Shown here: one piece after another, positions 24,221-29,840 of the stretch
Layout of the letters: every line of letters begins with the position of its first letter
Position numbering within the stretch: the stretch's first letter is position 1
DNA from: CAZUMH01 sp964621645
GTDB taxonomy: Bacteria > Zhuqueibacterota > QNDG01 > JAGLOF01
DNA: 29,840 nt
Direction of reading: 5' to 3'
Assembly: GCA_964621645.1 (NCBI GenBank)
Contig: CAZUMH010000036.1
Coordinates: 1 to 29,840 of the forward strand
Notes under the pieces: generated by a model
What the model was told of the DNA's origin: nothing
Seen by the model: only the letters and a program-made list of their open reading frames with translations
Database searches by the model: none
Made by a program: the position numbers and the translations under genes

Positions 24221-25321
24221 TCACCCCCTTATCAGTGAATCGACTACGGTTTGATTGTAATCATTCTTTAAAAATGCGCGCATTTTATCAATAAAACGAA
24301 TGTTCAATTCTTTTTTAGCCGGATTTTCTCTGCTCTCCTGGTTCAATTTCTTGATAAGGAAATTTATATAATTATTAAGACGGGATGCCGCAAAAGAGAC
24401 ATAGCCCGATTCTGAATGCTTTTTTATAAAATCATCGAATACCAAAAACTGCAGGGGAAATATATCCCACCACTCTTCCCATTCCCTGCAGATACTGGGA
24501 GAAACAAGCAGCTGGGTTATCTTATTGTCATGGGCGTTGCCGTTATGATAATAGTACCGGGCATATTCATCATGGGTCTTCAGGATCTCCCATTCTACGG
24601 GGCCTCTGTCCACTGCGGTAAGGCCCTCCGCCTTTTTCCGCAGAGAACGGATCTTCTGAACATAGCTGATCGGCAGCTGGTCCCCCTTCTGAAGCTTAAA
24701 ATCAAGTGTCCAGGAAATCCATATATCCACTGCCGAGTTCCCCTGCCGGGCCGGTTTAAAACGGTAGCGCCGCACCGATTCCAGCGCCGCCTCATCCAGA
24801 AGCGACGAACCGGAGGAAGAGGCGATACGCGCGTTGGTAACCGTCCCGTCCCGGGAGACCAGTATATAGACTCCCACCCGGCCCTCAAGGCCCATTTCCT
24901 GGGCACGAAGAGGATAGTGCGGCACGTTGTCTTCTACCAGCATAGGCGGTTTCATCACATTCTCATGAAAAATGTTTGCTGGAGAAATTCGTCCCGTCTC
25001 GCGGTAGATCGCCGTGATCTGGAAAGGCAAGATCTCATAAGACAGATCAAAATGAGATAAAATATCCTGCAAAGCGGTGTCGAAGGGGCGATGATCCATG
25101 GAGATAGAGAGACGGCAGTCGTCAATCAATTTATCATGATATACAAACTGCAAGCCGGTTTGCTGGGAGATTACTGCCAGAATCTCCCGCAGTGAACTGT
25201 CCGCGGCTTTCAGGCTGACCAGCGCTTTGTTTACTCCCTCCTGAGCTAAAGCGGCGCTCCAGAGGAAAAAGAGTAAACCGACTGCAAAAAGCTTTTTCAT
25301 CCAAGCGTCACTGGCCATCAT
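24221..25321 (-). CDS. STN domain - TonB C-terminal domain protein, secreted to periplasm
   Basis: About 366 residues. After a cleavable Sec signal (MKKLFAVGLL, ending AALAQ) comes an STN domain (residues 30-105: LREILAVISQQTGLQFVYHD to LSYEILPFQITAIY), the short fold found at the start of secretins and signalling TonB-dependent receptors. Residues 130-220 are a TonB C-terminal domain (YPLRAQEMGLEGRVGVYILV, DEAALESVRRYRFKPARQ). The last 140 residues are charged, helical and unfamiliar. Normal TonB keeps an uncleaved membrane anchor; this one seems to be released. I chose ATG at 25321, with AGAGGA five bases upstream, directly after the FecR stop. It probably relays a signal to FecR, since STN domains pair with FecR-type anti-sigma factors. 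Confidence 0.85.
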   Translation of the reverse strand: MMASDAWMKKLFAVGLLFFLWSAALAQEGVNKALVSLKAADSSLREILAVISQQTGLQFVYHDKLIDDCRLSISMDHRPFDTALQDILSHFDLSYEILPFQITAIYRETGRISPANIFHENVMKPPMLVEDNVPHYPLRAQEMGLEGRVGVYILVSRDGTVTNARIASSSGSSLLDEAALESVRRYRFKPARQGNSAVDIWISWTLDFKLQKGDQLPISYVQKIRSLRKKAEGLTAVDRGPVEWEILKTHDEYARYYYHNGNAHDNKITQLLVSPSICREWEEWWDIFPLQFLVFDDFIKKHSESGYVSFAASRLNNYINFLIKKLNQESRENPAKKELNIRFIDKMRAFLKNDYNQTVVDSLIRG

Positions 25322-25331
25322 GTGATTCCTC

Positions 25332-26366
25332 TCACCGGGTAATGATGTACCCATCCTCGAGTTTCTTGAACTCGGTTCCCAGGGTAAGACAGATGGACGT
25401 CAGGACTGTCTCCAGATCCACCTGCTCATAGGAAGCCGTCACGGTCTCTGTTCCCAGAGATGAATCACCCAGAGTAATGGGGACATCATAGGCCCGTTCC
25501 AGTTCCCCCAGAATTTCCCAGACAGGCGTCTTCTCGAATACCAGCCGTCCCTCGAGCCAACTCAGCTCTTTGTCCAGAGAAACAGTGGTGGGATCTGCGG
25601 GTTTGGATTCGCCCGCCACCTTGCTCATCTGATTGTCCGTCAGGATGACTTCATCTTTATTATCCCTGCACTCCAGCCGGACACAGCCGCTTTTTACCAC
25701 GACCCGGGTCATATCATTTCGGGACCGGACATTAAACTCCGTACCCAGTACGGTGGTTTGAGCGTTATTCGTGATAACAATAAAGGGATGGCCGTTATGG
25801 ACGACCCTGAAAAAGGCCTCTCCCTCCAGGTAAACTTCCCGGGAATCACGGCCGAAATTTCTGTTGTAACGCAGACTGCTGCCGCAGTTCAGGGTCACCA
25901 CTGAACCATCAGACATGGTATACTGGGTTTTCTGTCTGTTTGCCGTTTGCAAAGTGCTGTATCTGACCGTAGTATGCTGTCCAAAAAACAGGTTGCCTCC
26001 GGCAATAATAATAATGATTGCCGCCGCGGCCACTGCAACAGTACGGAGCCAGTCACCCGGTTTGGAGGTGAAATAACCGGGCAGAATAATCTTCCGAACG
26101 GCCCTGCCTTTATCAGCGCTCTCAGATTTCGCCTCCAGTCTGGCCTGAAGCGCCTGCCAGGATTTCTCAACAGGGAACGGTTCTTCGGGTCGGAGAGGCT
26201 GCATCCTGTTCCAGAGGAATTCCATCTCACGGAACCAGTCTTTATATACGGCTGATTTCTCAATCAGTCTGGATAAATGTTCTTTTTCTGCCGGGCTGCT
26301 CTCGCCTCGCAGGGCTTTTAAACAATATTTTTCAAAAGTGCTTCGTTTCAAACGTTCAATCTCCAT
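25332..26366 (-). CDS. FecR-like anti-sigma factor
   Basis: A 344-residue membrane anti-sigma factor. Residues 1-95 are the cytoplasmic sigma-binding part (FEKYCLKALRGESSPAEKEH). One membrane helix follows near residue 105-130 (VAVAAAAIIIIIAGGNLFFG). The periplasmic FecR domain comes next (TMSDGSVVTLNCGSSLRYNR, REVYLEGEAFFRVVHNGHPF), and a DUF4974-like tail ends the protein (LEGRLVFEKTPVWEILGELE to FKKLEDGYIITR). This layout is typical of Bacteroidetes and relatives. It should hold the ECF sigma factor encoded just upstream until a signal reaches its periplasmic part. ATG at 26366 has AAGGA seven bases upstream; an in-frame GTG at 26381 is less likely. The sigma stop lies 44 bases upstream. 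Confidence 0.95.
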   Translation of the reverse strand: MEIERLKRSTFEKYCLKALRGESSPAEKEHLSRLIEKSAVYKDWFREMEFLWNRMQPLRPEEPFPVEKSWQALQARLEAKSESADKGRAVRKIILPGYFTSKPGDWLRTVAVAAAAIIIIIAGGNLFFGQHTTVRYSTLQTANRQKTQYTMSDGSVVTLNCGSSLRYNRNFGRDSREVYLEGEAFFRVVHNGHPFIVITNNAQTTVLGTEFNVRSRNDMTRVVVKSGCVRLECRDNKDEVILTDNQMSKVAGESKPADPTTVSLDKELSWLEGRLVFEKTPVWEILGELERAYDVPITLGDSSLGTETVTASYEQVDLETVLTSICLTLGTEFKKLEDGYIITR

Positions 26367-26410
26367 CGTATTGTCCTTCACTTGTAGTTACGCACGGCGG
26401 ACGAAATCCC

Positions 26411-26968
26411 CTACTCTTTTTTTCCAGTTTCCTGAAGAAAATTTTCTCCCAAAGCCTCTCGCAGGTGTCTGAAGGCCTTGGTCATTCGGCTCTCAATGGC
26501 TTTTACTGAAATACCGCAGACATGAGAGATTTCCTGATAAGACAACCCCTGGAATCTGCTCAGCATGATGACCTGCTTCTCCTTTTCCGGCAGTGTCTGG
26601 ACCGCCGAAAGAACTGATAGCCGAATGTCCATCTCTTTTTCGGGACTTGTTATCTTATCGCTGACCTCACTCCTGAAGGTGTGATCCGATTTTCTTTTTC
26701 TCACCTTATCAATGACCAGATTATGAGCCACCCGATACAAATAGCATTTGATGGATTTCCCGGGATCAAGCCGATCCCGATGTTCCCAAACACGGACAAA
26801 TACCTCCTGCACCATATCGCGGGACTCCTCGACCGAGCGCATCCTGTACCAGATATAGTTGTAGAGCAATTCCGCATAGCGGCTGTACAATTCCTGGAAA
26901 GCCGTCATGTCCGAATCGAGCACTTTTCTGGTCAGCGCGCTGTCGCTTAATACGGCGGATTCAGGCAT
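26411..26968 (-). CDS. ECF-family RNA polymerase sigma factor
   Basis: A 185-residue sigma-70 family factor of the ECF group. Region 2 is FQELYSRYAELLYNYIWYRM with DMVQEVFVRVWEHRD and YLYRVAHNLVIDKVRKRK. Region 4 is LPEKEKQVIMLSRFQGLSYQ with EISHVCGISVKAIESRMTKA, a helix-turn-helix for the -35 element. Both regions are complete and the length is normal. It is of the kind paired with FecR anti-sigma factors in the FCB group, and the FecR gene follows directly. ATG at 26968, with a weak AGGA eleven bases upstream. The folded repeat at 26992-27119 begins only 24 bases before the start codon, so it may be in the mRNA leader or overlap the promoter. Confidence 0.96.
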   Translation of the reverse strand: MPESAVLSDSALTRKVLDSDMTAFQELYSRYAELLYNYIWYRMRSVEESRDMVQEVFVRVWEHRDRLDPGKSIKCYLYRVAHNLVIDKVRKRKSDHTFRSEVSDKITSPEKEMDIRLSVLSAVQTLPEKEKQVIMLSRFQGLSYQEISHVCGISVKAIESRMTKAFRHLREALGENFLQETGKKE

Positions 26969-26991
26969 ACGCTTATTTTTCCTGTCTGGAG

Positions 26992-27119
26992 TAAATGATC
27001 CACCGCCAGAGGCGGTGGCTTTAAGACTTCCGGCGGAGCCGGAGAGGCTTAAAGCCGGCAGATTTCTGCTGGATCATTTAGGATCGAGAACCACTAGCTG
27101 AGCTAGTGGTTTAAAGATC
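26992..27119. repeat. Multibranched palindromic element (REP/MITE-like)
   Basis: An 11-base outer inverted repeat, TAAATGATCCA (26992-27002) and TGGATCATTTA (27070-27080), encloses three hairpins. They are CCACCGCC-AGA-GGCGGTGG (27000-27018), GGCTTTAAG with CTTAAAGCC (27017-27025 and 27048-27056) holding a nested TCCGGC-GGA-GCCGGA, and GCAG-ATTT-CTGC (27058-27069). A separate perfect 10-pair hairpin AACCACTAGC-TGA-GCTAGTGGTT follows (27089-27111), flanked by GATC on both sides (27082 and 27116). No transposase is encoded. Similar cloverleaf-type repeats are known as REP elements moved by RAYT/IS200-like transposases. It could also be a folded RNA. I see no second copy in this window. Confidence 0.65.
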
Positions 27120-27239
27120 AATTAATGGATTAGGTAATAATATAAATAAAATTGTGCGGATTTCCACGATGAAAATCCCAAAACAACCCTGACAGCATTC
27201 CTCCGGTGAATGGCTTTAGGGTAAAAAACAATTAATTCA

Positions 27240-27268
27240 TTGATTTAATCTCTCTTTTTCAGTATACT
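27240..27268 (+). promoter_or_regulatory. Candidate sigma-70 type promoter of the symporter operon
   Basis: TTGATT (27240-27245), a 17-base spacer, TATACT (27263-27268). The predicted start near 27275 leaves a leader of about 30 bases before the ATG at 27305 and excludes the longer TTG start at 27278. One of the best promoter matches in the window. The rest of 27120-27239 is AT-rich with nothing clear. Confidence 0.6.
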
Positions 27269-27304
27269 ACTTTTCATTTGGGATCAACCATGGAGGCCTC
27301 CTCG

Positions 27305-28837
27305 ATGACGGGTTTTGCGGGTGATGTTTTTGCCACCAATTTTCATACCATTGACTGGATCATCGTCTCTGTTTACATTTGCATCCCGGTGATCATCGGA
27401 ATTATGGTCCGCAAATACATCACCGGGCTGAGCGATTTCATCGTTGCCGGTCGTTCCCTGAGGATCTTTATTGCCATTGCCACTCTCACGGGAACAGAGC
27501 TGGGACTGATAACGGTCATGTATAACGCGGAGCTGGGATTCAAATACGGGTTTTCGGCATTTCATGTGGCTCTGATCGAATCGGCCTGCGTTCTGGCGGT
27601 GGGATTAACGGGGTTAATCGTCTATCGGCTGCGCAAGCTCCGCATTATGACCATTCCCGAATACTATGAAAAAAGGTACGGTCGCTCCGTGCGGGTGATC
27701 GGAGGCACCATCCTGGCCCTGGGGGGCATTCTTAATATGGGACTCTTCCTTCAGGCAGGGGCCCGGTTCATGATGGGTATCACCGGATACAGTGATCCGG
27801 CCGGGCTGAAAATCTTCATGTCGGTCATGCTCCTCATGGTGCTGGTGTATACCGTATTGGGCGGGATGGTTTCTGTGGTACTGAACGACTTCATCCAGTT
27901 CGTGGTTCTCTCCGTCGGCATGCTCATTGGATCTGTTTTCGTTCTCAAAGAGATCGGCTGGACCGAACTCTTTACGGTCCCGGCCGGCAAAGATGCAGCC
28001 GCCTGGTTCAGTCCCCTGGTCGAGGGTTCGGGATTCGGTATTGTTTACGTGTTCTTCATGGTGGCACTGAGCCTCTCTGCCGCCACTCTCTGGCAGTCAT
28101 CCACCATGCGGGCTCTCGCAGCTAAAACCCCGCGCACCGCCAAGCGCCTCTACATCTGGAGTACGGTGAGTTACCTGGCCCGCCGGATTATCCCCATGCT
28201 CTGGGGCATCGGCGCTTTCATCTTTGTCAGCCGTATCCCTGCTTTTATGACAGCCTTTTCCGGACCGGAAGCGTTGAATCCCCAATTCGGCATGCCCATT
28301 TTCATGGCAAAAGTGCTTCCCACCGGTCTTTTGGGAGTGATTGCCGCGGGGATGCTGGCCGCCTTCATGTCCACCCATGACAGCTATCTGCTCAGCTGGA
28401 GCTCGGTCATCACCCAGGATATCATCGCGCCCACCAGAAAGAAAAATCTGGATGACCGTGCCCGCCTGCTCATCACCCGCATCTGTATCGTGGCGATCGG
28501 GATCTTTCTGCTTTTATGGGGACTCTGGTTTGAAGCGCCGGTGTCACTCTGGAACTACATGGCCGTCACCGGCACCGTCTATCTGGCCGGAGCCTTCTCG
28601 GTCATCGTGGCTGGTCTTTACTGGAAACGCGCCAGCCGCACCGGTGCCATGATCGCCCTCTTCGCCGGTCTCCTAGCCATCCTGGGCATCGGCCCTTGGA
28701 CCCGGGGTGACAATGTTCCCTTTTACCTGACGGATAAATTCATTGGAGTGATGACCTTTCTCATCTCCTTTTTAGGGATGATCATCGGATCCCTGCTCTT
28801 CCCCGACAGGAATCCACCTAAGGAGGTGCAGTCATGA
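27305..28837 (+). CDS. Sodium:solute symporter family protein
   Basis: A 510-residue inner-membrane transporter of the SSS family (LeuT-like fold, about 13 helices), which uses the Na+ gradient to import a small solute. Family features are HTIDWIIVSVYICIPVIIGI, GLSDFIVAGRSLRIFIAIAT, IPEYYEKRYGRSVRVIGGTI and the conserved AAGMLAAFMSTHDSYLLSWS. The substrate cannot be told; solutes of this family include sugars, amino acids, organic acids and polyols. I chose ATG at 27305, with GGAGG eight bases upstream; ATG at 27290 is the alternative. Its stop overlaps the start of the small membrane protein gene (ATGA), and the STAS-kinase gene follows. A Na+-pumping type hppA elsewhere in the window could help supply the gradient, but that is inference. 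Confidence 0.95.
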   Translation: MTGFAGDVFATNFHTIDWIIVSVYICIPVIIGIMVRKYITGLSDFIVAGRSLRIFIAIATLTGTELGLITVMYNAELGFKYGFSAFHVALIESACVLAVGLTGLIVYRLRKLRIMTIPEYYEKRYGRSVRVIGGTILALGGILNMGLFLQAGARFMMGITGYSDPAGLKIFMSVMLLMVLVYTVLGGMVSVVLNDFIQFVVLSVGMLIGSVFVLKEIGWTELFTVPAGKDAAAWFSPLVEGSGFGIVYVFFMVALSLSAATLWQSSTMRALAAKTPRTAKRLYIWSTVSYLARRIIPMLWGIGAFIFVSRIPAFMTAFSGPEALNPQFGMPIFMAKVLPTGLLGVIAAGMLAAFMSTHDSYLLSWSSVITQDIIAPTRKKNLDDRARLLITRICIVAIGIFLLLWGLWFEAPVSLWNYMAVTGTVYLAGAFSVIVAGLYWKRASRTGAMIALFAGLLAILGIGPWTRGDNVPFYLTDKFIGVMTFLISFLGMIIGSLLFPDRNPPKEVQS

Positions 28838-28983
28838 CCTGGCAGCTTCTCTGGAAAATCATGCTTATTTTTACCCTTTGCGGCTATGCCGCACTGGTAT
28901 GTATCGTCTGCGTCGGCGGTATCTTCAATATCCGGGACATGCTGAAGGATCTGCTGTCCGGAGATAATGATCAGCAGGAATAG
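28834..28983 (+). CDS. 49-residue membrane protein coupled to the symporter
   Basis: A small gene encoding MTWQLLWKIMLIFTLCGYAA and onward, with one hydrophobic helix (residues 8-30) and a charged tail ending SGDNDQQE. It overlaps the symporter stop as ATGA and has a strong AAGGAGG ribosome site upstream, inside the end of the symporter gene, so the two are translationally coupled. Small accessory membrane proteins encoded directly after SSS or NSS family symporters are known in other bacteria; this one is probably such a subunit or stabiliser. It has no recognisable domain. The reading frame, ribosome site and overlap make it a credible gene in spite of its size. Confidence 0.82.
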   Translation: MTWQLLWKIMLIFTLCGYAALVCIVCVGGIFNIRDMLKDLLSGDNDQQE

Positions 28984-28995
28984 AAAGTCAGTTCT

Positions 28996-29796
28996 ATGGC
29001 CGGAAATGAAGAAATAGCTACCGTTATCAGGGAAGGCACCGGGCGGGCGACTATCCGTCTGGCCGACATCGATCCCAACCAGTACATCGACCAGCTGCAT
29101 GACCTGCTGGCGGGGCTGATCAGGAAAGGGACCTGCCGGCTGGTGCTCAGCATGGACAAGGCGCCATTTCCCAACGCCAGTTTTATCGCCATGCTTGTCG
29201 GACTGACCAGAGAAGCCCGCCGCCGGGGCGGCGACATCCGGCTGATCGATATGGCGGAAACAGCAACAGGGCATCTCAATCAGTTTACTCCTCTCACCTA
29301 TCTCACGATCGGGGACGACGCCGAGCACCTGATCATTTCCAAGGAGCTGGACACAATCGATTTCCAGCCCGGAATTCTGCAATCTATCACCCTGGGCGCG
29401 ACCATCGAAGAGGTTAATCGGGCCACCGCCTTTGTGGTGGAATGCGCCCGCCAGGCCGGACTCGATAAAATCGAATCTCATAAACTGAACATCGCCGTCT
29501 ACGAAGCCTGCCTCAACATCGTGGAACACGGGTACGGATTCGATCCGGAAAAAACCATGCGGGTGGAAGTGCTCTGGATCGAAGATTTTCTTGAAATAAA
29601 CCTCTGGGACTGGGGAAAATCATTTGATTTTTACGAAAAAAAATATTATGATGTACAGCAAGCATTCGAGGAAAAACGGGAAGGCGGCTTCGGTCTCTTC
29701 ATCATCAAGCGTTCCGTGGACAGTTACTCCTATTCCAGCGACAAGGAAAAGGGTAACTGTCTGAATCTGAGGAAAAGAATTAAAGAGGGCGATTAG
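28996..29796 (+). CDS. STAS domain fused to RsbW-like HATPase (anti-sigma/anti-antagonist kinase type)
   Basis: A 266-residue cytoplasmic protein. Residues 1-115 look like a STAS domain (CRLVLSMDKAPFPNASFIAM, ARRRGGDIRLIDMAETATGH); where antagonists often have Asp-Ser before the phosphorylated serine, it reads Asn-Ala-Ser. Residues 130-262 are an RsbW/SpoIIAB-type GHKL ATPase with an intact N-box (IAVYEACLNIVEHGY), D-box (DWGKSFD) and G-box (GGFGLFIIK). The kinase half is thus probably active, and the fusion joins kinase and antagonist-like parts that are usually separate. It starts 12 bases after the small membrane protein gene, so it probably regulates or responds to the symporter. Its stop codon lies inside the tRNA-Val gene. 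No matching sigma factor or PP2C phosphatase is in the window. Confidence 0.88.
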   Translation: MAGNEEIATVIREGTGRATIRLADIDPNQYIDQLHDLLAGLIRKGTCRLVLSMDKAPFPNASFIAMLVGLTREARRRGGDIRLIDMAETATGHLNQFTPLTYLTIGDDAEHLIISKELDTIDFQPGILQSITLGATIEEVNRATAFVVECARQAGLDKIESHKLNIAVYEACLNIVEHGYGFDPEKTMRVEVLWIEDFLEINLWDWGKSFDFYEKKYYDVQQAFEEKREGGFGLFIIKRSVDSYSYSSDKEKGNCLNLRKRIKEGD

Positions 29797-29840
29797 CTCA
29801 GTTGGTTAGAGCGCTGGTCTCACATACCAGAGGTCACAGG
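29787..29840 (+). tRNA. tRNA-Val (anticodon CAC), truncated by window end
   Basis: The 5' acceptor strand GGGCGAT is followed by TA, the D-arm GCTC-AGTTGGTTA-GAGC, and the anticodon arm CTGGT-CTCACAT-ACCAG with anticodon CAC. The variable loop AGGTC and the start of the T-arm (ACAGG) come next, where the window ends. The D-arm and anticodon arm pair fully. The first 10 bases overlap the end of the STAS-HATPase gene on the same strand. Confidence 0.92.

Noticed and set aside
26992..27119. A complete insertion sequence or CRISPR repeat
   Set aside because: No transposase frame and no spaced identical repeats; only nested palindromes.
28723..29529. A 268-codon open frame on the minus strand
   Set aside because: Antisense to the symporter end, the small gene and the STAS-HATPase gene, all of which have clear domains or ribosome sites.

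Overview
The window is about 29.8 kb of bacterial chromosome with roughly 50% GC and tightly packed genes. It carries 26 protein genes that I can support (one cut by the left edge) and the first 54 bases of a tRNA-Val at the right edge. The organism is Gram-negative: there is a TolC-type outer-membrane channel, a periplasmic adaptor and several lipoproteins. The ECF sigma / FecR anti-sigma pair of the Bacteroidetes type (FecR with a DUF4974-like tail) together with an STN domain points to the FCB superphylum, possibly one of its less studied phyla such as Marinimicrobia or Calditrichota. That placement is an inference, not proven. I see no phage, plasmid, complete insertion sequence or CRISPR array.

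Region 1 (1-6066, minus): an export operon reading ABC ATPase, then a 1119-residue ABC-2 permease fused to an M1-peptidase-like domain with no visible zinc site and a golvesin-like tail, then a TolC-family channel, then a lipoprotein adaptor that runs off the window. Region 2 (6258-11217, minus): a K+-dependent-type membrane pyrophosphatase (hppA), preceded by a three-gene unit of CPA2 antiporter, PTS EIIA fused to a PII-like domain, and HPP-family membrane protein. Each unit ends in a clear intrinsic terminator. Region 3 (11510-13671, plus): a membrane histidine kinase whose ATPase domain has lost its key residues, then a NapH-like polyferredoxin.

Region 4 (14004-18859, minus): gdhA with its own promoter, leader hairpin and terminator; an orphan HndB-like [2Fe-2S] protein preceded by a terminator-like hairpin in its leader; an Nfu domain protein; and a thyX - HAD phosphatase - Mut7-C RNase run. 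Region 5 (18885-23206): a SnoaL/DUF4440-type lipoprotein, an exported M24 peptidase overlapping an M48 (Ste24-like) protease, a small methyltransferase on the plus strand, and a nitroreductase.

Region 6 (23475-26968, minus): an ECF sigma factor, a FecR anti-sigma factor, an STN-TonB_C protein with a cleavable signal peptide, and a lipoprotein with Asp-rich loops, read as one envelope-signalling unit. A multibranched palindromic element (26992-27119) lies just upstream of the sigma gene. Region 7 (27240-29840, plus): a sodium:solute symporter with a good promoter, a 49-residue membrane protein translationally coupled to it, and a STAS-HATPase fusion whose stop codon lies inside the tRNA-Val gene.

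The most unusual items are the export operon with its apparently inactivated peptidase domain, the EIIA-PII-like fusion beside a cation antiporter, the STN-TonB_C protein in a sigma/anti-sigma unit, the symporter / small protein / STAS-kinase unit, and the folded repeat element.
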